Assembly: GCA_028571685.1 (NCBI GenBank)
Contig: CM053146.1
Location: forward strand, 108,909,431-108,973,430
Reading direction: 5' to 3'
Origin: Heterohyrax brucei
Lineage: Eukaryota; Chordata; Mammalia; Hyracoidea; Procaviidae
Length of the DNA stretch: 64,000 nucleotides
Program-made: the position numbers and the translations under genes
The notes under the pieces: generated by a model
Told to the model about the DNA's origin: nothing
What the model saw: only the letters and a program-made list of their open reading frames with translations
Database searches by the model: none
In this document: positions 10,990-22,260 of the stretch, piece by piece
Layout: the number at the start of each line of letters is the position of its first letter
How positions within the stretch are numbered: the stretch's first letter is position 1

Positions 10990-11175
10990 TTAGGGGTTTC
11001 ACATGCATTTTCCCATTTGCTGTTCTGAAGCATCTGAAGCAGCAGGCTGGGCCAAGTGGTTTCAGTATCTGAATTCTAAAAACAAAGGAACACTGAGGTA
11101 CCAGAGGAAAATTATATTAAATGCTGACAATCTGAGGCCAACCTTGAACCCTATCTTCTGACTACTAACGTTAGA
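10990..11175 (-). mobile_element. MIR-like SINE, degenerate
   Basis: Antisense MIR-like blocks include 'tttcacatgcattttccc', 'aacactgaggtaccagagg' and 'caaccttgaaccc'. The match is weak and the edges are approximate. Confidence 0.45.
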
Positions 11176-11741
11176 AGAGATAGGAGTATACATGTGGCAA
11201 GGGACCCCTGGACCTATTTCTGTACTGTATTTCTATACTGACTTTCAGGGTTTTTCTCCTTCCTTTGTTCTAAATCCAAAGAACTATTGTATGTCCAGTC
11301 AGAATTATGGCACATACCTGAGTTAGCAATTCTGTGAGGGACCCTTTGGGGTATTTTGTTAAGGTTTTTGTAACCCAGTGATGCTAACACAGTGTGTCAT
11401 ATGGCATACCAAAGGTATAGTGTACACAATTATGAGGGTATAGATTTGAGACATCTATAAGATTAATAGAATGGCAATAAATTTCTACTGCAACTGGATT
11501 TGCAAGAACTGTCACTTTATTAATCTTTTCTTGAAATCACATTACATCCAACCCAGAGTCCCCATTAACTGACTTGTAGGAAACTTCATTATTGGTCACG
11601 TTTGAGCCTTGCTTCTCATTCCCCAGCTACAGAGTCATCACAACAAAATATCTGGGGAGTCATTGCCATCTCTGCTCCTTACTAGTCACTGGTGATTAGT
11701 CCATGGCTGGAGGCCATATAGGCTTTCAAATCTGGGGAACT
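11176..11741. other. Unique sequence, no gene
   Basis: No exon or repeat is recognised between the MIR-like stretch and the start of the old L1. It contains several short pyrimidine-rich runs but nothing that can be named. Confidence 0.4.
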
Positions 11742-11912
11742 CCTTTGGGAAGTACAAACTAAAACTACAGAGGTATCACTACATGCCTATGACAATGGCT
11801 GTGATAACAAATACTGACGTTTCTGAGTGCTGGCAAGCATGTCGCGTGTCTCAGTTCTCTAGAGAACAGAACTGGTGAAAGACTGTATGCATGTGTATAT
11901 CAGTATATATCT

Positions 11913-12055
11913 GTAAAACTCATTGCCTTTGAGTTTATTCCAGCTCTTAGCGACTCTAAAACAGAATAGAACCTCTCCACATGGTTTCCAGGGAGCAGCT
12001 GATTGACTCAAACAGCCGATCTTCTTGGTTAGCAGCCATGTTTTTATTACTGCTC
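11913..12055 (-). mobile_element. AfroSINE inside the LTR
   Basis: An antisense copy: 'aaactcattgcctttgag', 'aaacagaatagaacctctcc', 'tttccagggagcagctg' and 'cttggttagcagccatg'. It lies directly next to the RTE fragment, both within the MLT2-type LTR. Confidence 0.85.
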
Positions 12056-12073
12056 CATGTGTGTTGTAGTTAC

Positions 12074-12779
12074 GTTGTTAGGTGCTGTTGAGTTGGTGCC
12101 CACTCACAGTGGCCCTGTGCACAACAGAACGAAACACTGCTGGGTCTTGCGCCATCCTTACAACTACTGCTGCCCTTGAGCCCATTGCTGCAGTCACTGT
12201 TAATCCACCTTATTGAAGGTCTTCTTTCTTCCTTGACCCTCTGCTTTACCGAGCATGAGTTTGTCCGGGGACTCATTCCTCCTGATGATATATCAAAAGT
12301 GTGTGCGACAAAGTCCCGCCATTTCTTGCTTCTAAGGAACATTCTGGTTGTGATCTGTTCTTTCTTTTGACGATTCATCATATATTCAATATTCTTCACT
12401 AACACCATAATTCAAAGACATCAATTCTTCAGTCCTCCCTATTCATTGTCCAGCTTTCACAAGCATATGAGGCAATTGAAAACACCATGGGTCAAGTCAG
12501 GCATACATTGGTCCTCAAGGTGACATCTTCACTTTTTAACACTTTAAAGAGATTTCTTGCAGCCAATTTGCCCAGTGCAATAAGTCTTTTGATTTCTTAC
12601 TTCTGTTTCCATGGACATTGATTGTGGATGCAAGTAAAAGGAAATCCTTGATATCATCCATCGTTTCTCCCTTTATCATGATGTTGCTTACTGGATCAGC
12701 TGTGAAAATTTTTTATTTCCTTTATGTTGAGCTATAATCAGTACTGAAGGCAAGGGTCTTTGGTCATCATCAGTAAGTG
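12074..12779 (-). mobile_element. RTE LINE 3' end, 5'-truncated
   Basis: It opens with the antisense RTE tail 'gttgttaggtgctgttgag', then 'cttgcgccatccttac', and ends near 'ggtcatcatcagtaagtg', which matches the antisense of RT-domain-end sequence in the other copies. About 0.7 kb of a 3+ kb element is present. No frame is intact. The (CAA)n-type tail is reduced to one or two units. Confidence 0.9.
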
Positions 12780-13354
12780 AGGGGCATGAGAAAACAAGAG
12801 CATAAGAGAGATTTGGTTAGGTTAAATGACGGGCTAGAGATTCCTACAGCTGGATGTCTTTAATCTGCAGGCCAGGTGACAGAAAAAGCAAAGAGGAAAG
12901 GCATTCTGGAAATATGTCTATTTATAATATGGAGGCAGAACACATCCTAGGGAAATTCCGTTTTTGCTATTAAGGCCTTCAACTGATTAGATGAGGCCCA
13001 CCTCTATCATGGAGGGTAATCTGCTTTACCTAAGGCCAACTAATTTAATTATATATAAGTACTTCATAATAGCATCTGGATTAGTATATGACTAAACACC
13101 TAGGCACTGTAGCCTAGCCAAGTTAACACATGAAATTAACTATCACATGGAGCAACTAGAACTCCCATTTGATGTTGTTGGGGCTAGCCACTTCAGCAAA
13201 TAGTTTGTTAGTTTACATGTTGCATAAAAATATTTAGCATAATGTACTTACAAATACCTCCCAGATGTGGGAAGGGTACAGTTGGAAAACAAATGTTGAA
13301 AGTATGTGTTATTTGTATAAAACCATAGTATCATAAAGTTAAACACACACTATA

Positions 13355-13858
13355 TGTCTTAGTTATCTAGTGCTGCTATAACAAATACCACAAGTAGATG
13401 GCTTTAACAAACAAAAATTATTCCCTCACAGTTTAGGAGGATAGAAGTCTGAATTGAGGGTGCCAGCTGCAGGGGAAAGGTTCCTCTTTCTGTCAGCTCA
13501 GAGAGAAGGTCCTTGTCCTCAATTTTCCCCCGGTGTAGGAGTGTCTCAGAGCAGGGACCCCAAGGCCCAAGGATGGGCTGCGTCATACCTCCTCTTGCTT
13601 GGAGGTCCCTCTCCTCTCTACTTGCTTCTCTCTTTTGCATCTCACAAAAGACTGACTGCAGACACAACCTAATCCTGTAAATGGTGTCTCGTCTCATTAA
13701 TATGAGTGTCTCTAATCCTGCCCCATTTACATCATGAAAGTCAGAATTCACAACACAGAGAAAACAATCACAAAAGGAAGGACAACTACACAGTACTGGG
13801 AAACATGGCCTAGCCAAGTTGACATACATTTTTGGGGGACACAGTTCAATTCATAAAA
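13355..13858 (-). mobile_element. MaLR-like solitary LTR, subtype A
   Basis: From 'tgtcttagttatctagtgc' to 'ggacacagttcaattcat', about 500 bp. It includes the shared 'atggctttaacaaac', 'gtgccagctgcaggggaaag' and 'taatcctgccccatttac' blocks. It interrupts the L1 between 'taaacacacactata' and 'catatgacctagaag'. Solitary fossil LTR. Confidence 0.85.
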
Positions 13859-14305
13859 TCATATGACCTAGAAGTCACACTATTTATACAGTATTTACCC
13901 TAGAGAAACAAGACTCTGTGTTCCCACAGAAACTCGTATGCAAATATTCACAGCAGTTTTATTTGTCGTAGTCAAAAGCTGAAACCCACCTAAATGTCCT
14001 TTAACTGGTGAAAGGATGAGCAAACCATGGCACACCCATACAGTGGAATAAGAATCAGGGTATTAGTACAACAACCTGAATGAATCGCAAAGACATTGTG
14101 TTGAATGAGAGCAGCCAGAGTCAAAAGTACATATTGTAATGAATCATTTAGTTGGCATTCTCAGAAAGGAAATCTACAGTGATGGAAATGAAAGCAGTGG
14201 GTGCCAGGGGCTGGGGTGGAGGCAGCGTGTGACTGACTATACAGGGATAGCACCAGGGAGTTTTAAGGGGTGACAGAAATGTTCTGTCCCTTGGTTACTT
14301 GGATC

Positions 14306-14503
14306 TATTCTGTTGCCACCCAGTCGATTTTGACCCATGGCAATTCCAAGTGTGTCAGAGCAGAACTGCTCTCCAGAGGGTTTTCAATGGTTGTGACCAC
14401 TTGGAAATAGACCACCCCAGTTTTCTTCCATGACACCGCATTCCAACTGCCAGTCTTTTGATTAGTAGCTGAGTACAGTCTGTTTGTGTCACCAGGGACC
14501 TTG
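14306..14503 (-). mobile_element. AfroSINE in the L1 3' UTR
   Basis: An antisense copy: 'gttgccacccagtcgatttt', 'gtcagagcagaactgctctc', 'gggttttcaatggttgtg', 'ccagtcttttgattagtagc' and head 'gtgtcaccaggg'. It separates the L1 blocks 'ttggttacttggatctat' and 'ggtaaatttcatagaactg'. Confidence 0.85.
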
Positions 14504-14593
14504 AAGCTATCTGTGTGGTAAATTTCATAGAACTGTATACCAAGAAGGAAAAACATTCCATAGTATGATAATTTTTTAAAAATAAATTAGTGA

Positions 14594-15418
14594 ATCCAAA
14601 GGCTTTGTTTATCCTGTAGCATATCTGGACACAGAACTGTACTGATCTGGGGCTCCAGTGCCTGAGGTTTACATCTCCCCAGGCACAGAGGACATTTCTC
14701 CTAAAGATCTTGCCACATCCCTTTGGGCACTACAAGAGAGACCTTAGGTCCTCCTGGAGTTGTGGAATGTCCACCCTCTCTCTGACTTTTTTTTTTGTTA
14801 ACCTATTTTTGTTATTTTTCCTGTCTAGGGACACAATCACTTAGTACTCTCAAGACTTTCAGAAAAACCAGAAAGAGAGGTTGTTTCAAGCACTTTCTGC
14901 TTTCAGCTTCGCAAATACCCTGGAGGCAAAGACCTTACCCTCTTCCAGGGAAGAGAGAGAAGAAAACAAAGAGAATAAAATACAGGTGGTGCCCATTCTT
15001 GTAGAATTTTTTAGAAGTAAAAACAAAACCCAACACCTCAGTGAAATATCAGGCCACACAAGTAACAAGGAGCAAACATTGCCTAGGTCTCTGCTGCTCT
15101 GGCACTGTAATCAGTAGAATCACACAGAATGCCAAGATCAGTTACAAACAGTATGCGTTATCCCTGAGTGGATGTGAACTTACGTGAGTTAACAAGGGGA
15201 TACAGAAGCAATCAAAGGTGTGATGGGCAGGGTCGAGCAGCCCAAGAGACCACTTCTGACTATAAAGATGATGTTCACCTGCTGAGATGTGAGCAGCATC
15301 AGACAGAGAACATCAGAGCTCCTGGAAGTGAAGCGTTCCACCTCCCCCACCCCCCTACCCCATCACTGCCCTCATCAACCTTCATCTCTGGCCTAGTGAT
15401 AGGAAAGGGGATGTCAGT
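14594..15418. other. Unique sequence, no gene
   Basis: No exon or named repeat was found. There is a T run near 14789. Overlapping 60-113 residue open frames on both strands show no family features. Confidence 0.4.
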
Positions 15419-15435
15419 GTTCTTTGTAGACCAAA

Positions 15436-15592
15436 CCCCAAAAGTCAACTGCTGTCAAGTCAATGTTAACTCATATAGCCCTGTGCGACAGAGCAGAACT
15501 GCCCCATAGAGCTTGCAGGGAGTGTCTGGTGGATCTGAACTGCTGACCTTTCAGTTAGCAGAAATGGTACTTACCCACCACGCCACCAGGGT
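15436..15592 (-). mobile_element. AfroSINE with a 16 bp target duplication
   Basis: An antisense copy from 'gtcaactgctgtcaagtc' to 'cacgccaccagggt'. Exact 16 bp flanks 'ttctttgtagaccaaa' at 15420-15435 and 15593-15608 fix both insertion ends. The intact duplication argues for a relatively recent insertion. Confidence 0.95.
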
Positions 15593-15734
15593 TTCTTTGT
15601 AGACCAAAGCAGGTCCATCCCCAGCCCTGCTTCCCAAGCCATGAATCTGATACTATTGAAACACATCTACAGCAGGGCAATTAATTATAAAATTGTATTT
15701 AGGGGTCAAGGGGCACAATGCATATGCCAAAATC

Positions 15735-15926
15735 AAACTAATTGCTGTCCAATCAGTTCTGACTCACAGCAACCCTGTGTGCGTCGGAGTAGAACTGCAC
15801 CTCACAGGATTTTAGGTGGAGTTTGGGAAGTCAAAAAACTCTTTCAAGGCATCACTGTGGACTCTGACCTCCAAACTTTGAGTTAGCAGCCAACCATGCT
15901 AAGCAGTTGCATCACTCAGGGGCTCC
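15735..15926 (-). mobile_element. AfroSINE
   Basis: An antisense copy: 'aattgctgtccaatcagttc', 'gcgtcggagtagaactgcac', 'gattttaggtggagtttgg', 'tttgagttagcagccaacc' and head 'ttgcatcactcaggggctc'. Diverged long type. Confidence 0.88.
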
Positions 15927-15929
15927 ATG

Positions 15930-18020
15930 GTACAAGTAGCTTACTGTTAATGGTTCATAAAAACATCTTATCAGTACATACCTACTAAATAAATATGTAA
16001 ATAGACGTTATATAGTAAAATGTATTCTAGAAATATAACATTGTATATACAGAGAGAGAACAAATGCAAAGGAAATAAAATATTTATAATAAACACATCT
16101 GGGTAACAAGTACGGTTCTTCGTTTTCTTCCTAGTCCTGAACATTTTCTGTAACTTGCAAATTATTTCAAGATAAAAAGTTTATTAAAAAGAAGTCCTAA
16201 TACTCAGAAAAGTTGATAACCAAAAATTCAAGAAGGAATAGTTAACATGTTTATTCCAAATGACAACTTTCTCAAGGTTGAATCATAGTACACGTATAGT
16301 CAAATTCTGAAGAGTGCCTAAACAGTTGCTAGGCTTCGTTGCTGATTCCAAAGCAGTGAGCACCACTGAGCTAGCAGGCAGTCCAGTGGCGTTTAGTGAT
16401 GAGAATCTGGAGCCTTCCACATCATCATCCAAGGAGGTAGGTTCCTGCAGTGCATAGGGACACGGCACCTTGGCCACAGAATTCAGAAGGATTTTTAAAT
16501 TCTTCATTTCATAGGGACATCTAAGCTGCTTATAAGGTCTCTCTGACAACTGACAAATGAAGTCAATCTTTTTTTTCTTTCTTTTTTCTTAAGCATTAAT
16601 TCTGTGCTGACTCTTCCAGCAGTCCATCATCAAATCCAATGGGCAAAGAACATTGATAGCTGTCTCCAGAAGCTGGGTTTGGCATTTTGAAAAACTGACG
16701 GATTGAGAATGGCACCAGCAGATCCTCAAACTCAGATCAAACCAGGGATCATTAAAATGAGGTGTTCATTTCCCGTGTAGCTATGACACTGGGCATCTGG
16801 CTTCTCCCTCCACTTCATCAGCACTATCTACTTGGCCACTTAAACACCAAGGGGACATCCAAACTGGGTTAATAAATGTCAAACTGTATGTCAAGATGTG
16901 AATCCCTTATGTTGTAACAGCATTGTCACCAACGAGTTGTCTTTCCTCAGACCTCAGAATCCGTAAATCTTGTCCCAACCTAAATCTGGATCACCTCAAA
17001 GGAGAAGTAGGTGGGTTAGATGAACAGACTCTGTATCATGTTACTTCTTGAGAATTCTCTTTCATTTATCTTTGTCCCAAAGGTGCCTTTGAACGACTCT
17101 TGGTGCAATGAGTAATGTGTTCATACACAATCTTTCCTGTCAAACATTTTACTCACTCCGAAGGCAGCCAACAGTTTGGGGGCAGTGTTTTCCAATTGGC
17201 TTTCTATTTTCACTTCAAGAAGTGTAGAAACATCTGATTTATGAGAGCCTGACTTACAAAGTGTCATTTCCATTGCTTTCTTAGGACCCACCTCTAATAA
17301 GCAGAAGAGAGCAATTTGGCCTGAACTAGCCTTGAGAAGCTTGAAGTTTAATTTATACATTGGGTAGAGCTCTCTAACTCATTGAAATTCTACTTAATGC
17401 ATCCTCAAAAACACCTGGAATACAAGAAACACAAAGCTACACTATGCATGACCCTATAGGTAAGACAACAGCTGTGTGTTTGTGAGTATAGTCTCCAAGC
17501 AGATTCTTATTTCTCTTTCTTGGCCTGCACTGGCAGAACATATGAAAACCAGAATTTCAATGAGCTCAGAAACTATTCCACAGTTAATAATTAGACAAGT
17601 TTCTCAAAGGCACTTTAATCTTACTTCATTAACTACCTGTCTATAGTTTATCTACATTACTCCTGCTATATTTTCTCCAATAACCTCATTTATGGGGCAC
17701 CATTTACAAGTCAGCAGCAAGGAAGTGTCAGTTTCCAAAGACAGGAGGTTTAATTTAATATGTGCAGACACTGGAGTCCCTTAGAAGATGATTGGTGCCA
17801 AGAAATTTGGAAGGTCATTATGTGGGCTATCTGCAGCTCAGTATCTTTTTAATGGGTAAGGAGGAGTACTTATGCATAATAATATGAGGCTTATTGTACA
17901 CTTGCCGGCAAAGCTACCAATCATCTGCATGGCTCTTGAACAAGGGTTTTGCAAATACAGTACCACTCCAAGCCGAGTAAGCGGTGTGGAAGCTCTCCTC
18001 AGCCCCAGTTGGTATGTTTT
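15930..18020. other. About 2 kb of unique AT-rich sequence, no gene
   Basis: No exon or clear repeat is recognised. T- and A-rich runs occur at about 16160-16195 and 16568-16590. Several 80-90 residue frames on the minus strand have no recognisable domain. It could contain very old decayed repeats that cannot be named by eye. Confidence 0.35.
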
Positions 18021-18024
18021 TTTA

Positions 18025-18340
18025 GAACATTGCTTCTCAAACTTGGGACTCTTGCTGGTGCAGTGGTTAAGAGCTTCACTGCTGAGAAAAAGATCTGCTC
18101 TTTGAGTCCATCAGCTATTCTTTGATAACCCAGTGGAAGCTTCTACTCTGTCCTGTAAGTTTTCCGCTGACTTGATAGGCAACAGGCTTTTTCAACCTCA
18201 AGCTTTAACGTGCTTACGAATCACCTGTGGGAGTTGGCTAAAGTGCACATTCTGATTCAGTGGGTCAGGAGTGGGGCCTCAGATTCTGTATTTCCAACAA
18301 GCCCCCAAGAGATGCTGATGCTGCTTGGTCCTTTATCTAT
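18025..18340 (+). mobile_element. MER5-type hAT element split by an AfroSINE
   Basis: The left part is 'tagaacattgcttctcaaac'. The right part runs 'gcttacgaatcacctgtggg', 'cattctgattcagtgggtc', 'gtggggcctcagattctg', 'agagatgctgatgctgc'. The AfroSINE at 18043-18192 separates them. Confidence 0.7.
18043..18192 (+). mobile_element. AfroSINE, diverged
   Basis: The head is 'ttgctggtgcagtggttaag' and the B-box-like region is near 'gctctttgagtccatc'; the body is 'agcttctactctgtcctg'. The 3' end is degraded ('gacttgataggcaacagg'). Confidence 0.75.
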
Positions 18341-18344
18341 ATAT

Positions 18345-19075
18345 TTGGAATAGCAGGAGTTTAGAGAACAGTGCTTCCCAAATCTCTTTTCACAGGAGGA
18401 AATGAGAGCCGGGGTATGAGAGTTGGTCCAGCTCTCTCCTCTTACACTGGTAGATGCTGGTAGAATTTTTTTAATAGTCATTTTAATTTTCTCTGTCACT
18501 ACAAAAGCCTCCGTGTGAAAAATAAAAAAGCTGAGGCAAGAAATCAAAAAGAAATATATAAGTGCATTAGTACATAAGTTAAAAGTTAGTCTTTATAGTA
18601 CACAAAGGTGACAAAAATGTGAAAATTATCAACTTAATGACATAAAGACATACATTTTGGTCAAAAAATAAAACAAAAATAAAAACTGTGTTGCTACAAA
18701 AAAAAAGGAAGAAATTAAATGATTTATCTGTATCACTGAGAAAGTAGCTTATGCTTACTCTGAACTTGGAGACTTCATTTTTGGGGGAGGTGAGGTCCAG
18801 CTTTTAATACAAACACAAAGCACGCAAACAGTAATTTGGAGACATGATGGGCATAACTTGCATGCTAGGATGCCTTTTCAGTGTTCTATGATTTTGTTCT
18901 CAAGTGAGAAATGAAGCCAATGTGGGATTTCTGGAGCTCGCCATAACTTGGGCAGTTGCTTCTATTTGTGGAAGTTGAAGAAGGATTTTCTGTTTGCTGA
19001 GTTTGTCAATCTCTTTTCATTATTTTATTAGGCCCATGCACACTTTTATACAGACCAAGATCAGACTACACAGAT
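18345..19075. other. Unique AT-rich sequence, no gene
   Basis: No exon is recognised. There is an A-rich segment around 18660-18720, and the part near 18365-18395 may be a second piece of a MER5-type element. The rest cannot be named. Confidence 0.35.
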
Positions 19076-19077
19076 GT

Positions 19078-19286
19078 CTTGTTGTTGTCATTAGGTGCCA
19101 TCAAGTCAATTTTGGCTCATGGTGACACCAGGTGTCAGAATAGAACTGCCCCCACGGTCTTTCTTAGGCTTTAATCTTCACGGGAGCAGATCAGCAGATC
19201 ATTCTTCTATGCAGCCACTGGGTGGATTGAACCTCCAACCTTTGGGTTAGCAGAGAGCACTTAACCTGTTGTGCCACTAGGGCTTC
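19078..19286 (-). mobile_element. AfroSINE with an RTE-type tail
   Basis: It opens 'gttgttgtcattaggtgcca', the antisense of a CAACAAC tail and RTE-like end, then 'gtgtcagaatagaactgccc', 'agcagatcagcagatcattc' and 'gggttagcagagagcactta', ending 'gttgtgccactagggc'. A second SINE carrying the RTE-type 3' end. Confidence 0.85.
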
Positions 19287-20099
19287 TTCATAGGTCTGTT
19301 AGGGTAACTCAATTTGAACACAACTCCAACTTTCTCAATTGCCAAAGAATATGTTCACAGTTTTGGATGTTCCTTTCCAATGTTATCAAGCATTTGTATC
19401 TTGTCAGTTTAGAGTATATAGCTTTTTCTGATGATGTAGAAATACACTCACCTGTACTAAGTGAGTGTATTAACCATGGTGATGCAGAGAGGGCAGGGAT
19501 GGTCAAAGCCCGTGACAGTTAGACAGATAGGTAGAATAAACAACCATCTGGTAGTTTAAAACAGCAGTCATTTTATTATGCTCAAGGATTCTGTGTGTCA
19601 AGAGTTCAGAAAAGTCATAGTCAGGCTTCTACTCTGTCCTATAGGATCTCTAAGAGTTGGACACCACTTGACAGCAGTGGGTTGGGTTGGGTTGACAGTA
19701 ACTAAGATCTCAGCTGGAAAGATTCAAAGTCTGAGGGCGATAAGTCCTCTGAAATGTCACTCATTGACGTATCCAACATTTGATGTTGACTATCTGTGAG
19801 GTGACCCAGACACCTTACCCAGAACACCTATACGTGGCCTCTCTGTGTGGCTGTTCAGGCTTCCTCACAGCATGGTGGCTGCTTTCCAAGAGAGAGTTTC
19901 CCACACAAAAGTGACAACAGCTTTTATTATCCAGCCTCAGAAACTTTCATCATGGTCATAAAACCACCAAGATTCCAGAAAGTAAACGTAGATTTCGTCT
20001 TTCAGTGGGGCAAGTAAGTATCAAAGTTACATTGTGAGAAAAGTATGTGGGATAGAAGATATCATATTAGCTGTCATTAGAAAATACAATCTGCCTGAT
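19287..20099. other. Unique sequence with a short SINE piece
   Basis: Apart from the SINE fragment at 19626-19695, nothing can be named. The open frames at 19271-19522 and 19578-19799 overlap SINE edges and are not genes. Confidence 0.35.
19626..19695 (+). mobile_element. AfroSINE 3' fragment
   Basis: It contains 'gcttctactctgtcctatag', a diverged 'gagttggacaccacttgac' and the tail 'cagtgggttgggttggg'. The head and first half are missing. Confidence 0.8.
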
Positions 20100-20182
20100 G
20101 ACTTTATTTTAAATTTCATCTAGTCTCTGACCCCTCATTGACCAGCTCAAAATTTTATCCTTTTTATCCTTCCCATTGCATT

Positions 20183-20705
20183 TGTATTATTACCTTGCTG
20201 CTGTAACAAATGACCACGAACTGAGTGGTTTAAAACAACACAAAATTTCTGTCTTGGAGCTCTGAAAATCAGAAGTCCAAAATAGATCTTACTGGGCTAA
20301 AATCAAGGTGTTCACAGGGCTATGTTCTTTCTGGAGGGTCCCGATGAGAATTTGCTTCCTACTTGTTCCAGCCTCTAGGAGCTGCCTGCCTTCCTTAGAC
20401 CATGACCCCAGGTCTCTCGGATACCTGTTTCCATTGCCACATCATCTTGAGTTTGATTCTGATCCTCATGCCTCACTTTTATAAGAATCCTGTGTTTACA
20501 CTGGGTCACTCTGATAACTCAGAGTAACTGCCCCATCTTAAAACTCTTAGTCATACATGCAAATTCCTTTTTGTGTTAAAAAAAAAAAAAAAATCCACCA
20601 CCTTTGAGTTGATTCCATCTCATAACAACCCTAGGGGTAACACACTCACAGATCTTAGGGATTAGGGCATGGGTGCCTCTAGGGGCCACTACTCAACGAG
20701 CCACA
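20183..20705 (-). mobile_element. MLT1-type (MaLR) solitary LTR
   Basis: The antisense start is 'tgtattattaccttgctgc', then 'gtggtttaaaacaacacaaa', 'atcagaagtccaaaatag', 'gctaaaatcaaggtgttc', and the end is 'caacgagccaca'. It interrupts the L2, with candidate flanks gcatt and gcacc. An AfroSINE 3' end is inserted near its end. Old fossil LTR. Confidence 0.8.
20579..20640 (-). mobile_element. AfroSINE 3' end with a homopolymer tail
   Basis: A run of about 14 A on this strand is followed by 'accacctttgagttgattcc' and 'catctcataacaaccc'. This is a severely truncated antisense copy whose sense tail would be poly-T. It sits inside the MLT1-type LTR. Confidence 0.75.
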
Positions 20706-20898
20706 GCACCTATCACCATCTGACATCTTATATATTGTGTACATATATATTTTGTGTGTGTGTGTCTCCTCCACTAGAAGAGATTTTTCTATTTTGTTTT
20801 CTACTATAACGCTGAGACTAAAACAGTACCTGAATGTTAGCCACTGAATACATATTTGTTGAATGAGCAAGTTGTTTGTTTGTTAAAGTCTAAAAATA

Positions 20899-20950
20899 TT
20901 GTTGGATCACCATGAGTCCGAATGGACTCAACAGCACACAATAACTATGT
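20899..20950 (+). mobile_element. SINE/RTE 3' end fragment
   Basis: It reads 'ttggatcaccatgagtccg', 'aatggactcaacagcaca' and 'caataac'. This is an RTE-type 3' end without any tRNA-like head. Confidence 0.65.
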
Positions 20951-21296
20951 GCCGGATCGCGTACCTGATTAATCCTTTTTTTTTTTTTGCTGAGAGCTCT
21001 CAACATCCCCTCCCCATAAACAAAGACTTGTGTATTCTTCCTCAGGATAAATAGACAAAGAAATTTTAATTTTATTTAGTTACGTTTTTAATGTCTTTTT
21101 GGACATTATGCAAAAAGAAACAACAGTTACTGTCTATTACAACCAGCACGAAGTTATAGCCTCATTGACCACAACCCGTCGCGTCACTGCTGTCCTCCCC
21201 AAACAGACAAGCAACGGAGGGAGATTCTCAGCTTGGGTCTTTGTTACCTACACAGCGCTTAGGCACTGCTATTCATTAGCTCTTACTTGGACAGTC

Positions 21297-21453
21297 CTAC
21301 TCTGGTGGTGTACTGTGGTTAAGTGCTACGGCTGCTAACAGAAGGTTGTCAGTTCAAATCCAACAGGCACTCCTTGGAAACTCTATGGGGGGCAGTTCTA
21401 CTCTGTTCTATAGGGTTGCTGTGAGTAGGAACAGATTCAATGGCAATGGGTTT
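21297..21453 (+). mobile_element. AfroSINE
   Basis: A near-complete copy: A-box region 'gtactgtggttaagtgctac', B-box region 'gtcagttcaaatccaacagg', body 'ttggaaactctatgggg', 3' end 'ttcaatggcaatgggttta'. Low divergence for the window. Confidence 0.92.
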
Positions 21454-21611
21454 ACTTTGGAGTTATAGCCATGCTGGTTTCCATAACAGTCCACGGTATT
21501 TTTCCAGCATAACAGTCCATGGTATTTCTCCAGCCGGCACACGAATAGAAAATAGTTCTCATTTTAACTGTGAATTTTCTGATTCCCTCTGGATCAAGTG
21601 AAATGTGTGGA

Positions 21612-21669
21612 AGTGTGTGCGCTCGCGCGTGTGTGTGTGTGTGTGTGCGCGCGCGCGTGTGTGTGTGTA
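21612..21669. repeat. (TG)n/(CG)n microsatellite
   Basis: Alternating purine-pyrimidine tract: TG repeats containing two CG-rich blocks ('gcgctcgcgcg' and 'gcgcgcgcg'). Such tracts can adopt Z-DNA and are length-polymorphic in mammals. Confidence 0.95.
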
Positions 21670-22055
21670 GACTCTGACACGTATGTTTGCATGGAGGTGA
21701 ATGCTCTGACCTTCTGTTCTGTCTTACACTTGAGGACTTCTACACACAGCCTCATAAAACAAATCTCGTAATGATAGTTGGACCAGTTTCAACCATGAAT
21801 TTTTCAAAAGATCATCATCATCACGACTTCCATGTCCACTTGAGAAACAACGTTGTCACATATGCCCACAAAGGAGCTTCTAGAATACTGCCCTTATCAA
21901 TTTAACCTTGAAACATGAGCCAAATTGGACTACTTTATATGTATTTCAGATGGAATAACTTAGCCTGAAACATCACATAGAAAGAAGAATCTCAAAACCA
22001 AACAAAATACAAAGAAACACTCTCTTCTGCATTAACTACAATTGGAGAACATTGG
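21670..22055. other. Unique sequence, no gene
   Basis: No exon or repeat is recognised. A 72-residue open frame begins at 21687 with an ATG but has no domain. Confidence 0.4.
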
Positions 22056-22260
22056 GGCAAGAGAGTGCAAAGCAGTTAAGAGCTTCAGTTTCTATTTATG
22101 CCTCAGTTTTCTCATCTGTGACCTACTCAATCTCTGTAAACTTAACTTTTTTTTTACTTGTAAAATCGAGGTGATAATAATAATAAGACTCAATGGCACT
22201 TGGCTGGCTTGGCTATCTCATAAGGGAGTTTGAAAGATGAAATTAATTTCAGATATAAAG
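22056..22260 (+). mobile_element. MIR SINE with an ultra-short insert
   Basis: Blocks 'agagtgcaaagcagttaaga', 'atgcctcagttttctcatct', 'gtaaaatcgaggtgataata' and 'ctatctcataagggagtttg' follow MIR. Between the last two lies the 3'-end-like insert at 22185-22213. Confidence 0.65.
22185..22213 (+). mobile_element. Ultra-short SINE-tail-like insert in a MIR
   Basis: It reads 'agactcaatggcacttgg' and 'ctggcttggc'. Positions 22195-22213 are identical over 19 bp to 34455-34473. It resembles the terminal segment of an AfroSINE/RTE 3' end only. No clear target duplication can be seen here. Confidence 0.55.

Larger units (their letters stand above)
11847..13147 (-). mobile_element. MLT2-type (ERVL) LTR, itself interrupted
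   Basis: The antisense start 'tgtctcagttctctagagaa' and the end part 'ttcaactgattagatgaggc' through 'gccaagttaacacatg' to 'aattaactatcaca' follow ERVL MLT2-type LTRs. It is inserted in the L1 between 'gcaagcatg' and 'tggagcaac'. An AfroSINE and an RTE 3' end were later added within it. Fossil; no internal region. Confidence 0.7.
11742..14593 (+). mobile_element. Old L1 3' end, interrupted three times
   Basis: The L1 runs 'gtatcactacatgcctatg' to 'tgagtgctggcaagcatg', then 'tggagcaactagaactccc', then 'atatgacctagaagtcacac' to 'gaatgaatcgcaaagacatt' and 'agtgggtgccaggggctggg', and ends 'atagaactgtataccaag' plus an A/T-rich tail. These are ordered ORF2-end and 3' UTR blocks of an L1M-type LINE. 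An LTR (11847-13147), a second LTR (13355-13858) and an AfroSINE (14306-14503) lie between them. Confidence 0.85.
20100..20872 (+). mobile_element. LINE L2 3' end, split by an MLT1-type LTR
   Basis: The right part ('cacctatcaccatctgaca' to 'gaatacatatttgttgaatg') is the classic L2 3' end. The left part ('ttttatcctttttatcc' to 'ttcccattgca') is the block that normally precedes it. The LTR at 20183-20705 lies between. The 5' edge is approximate. Confidence 0.7.
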
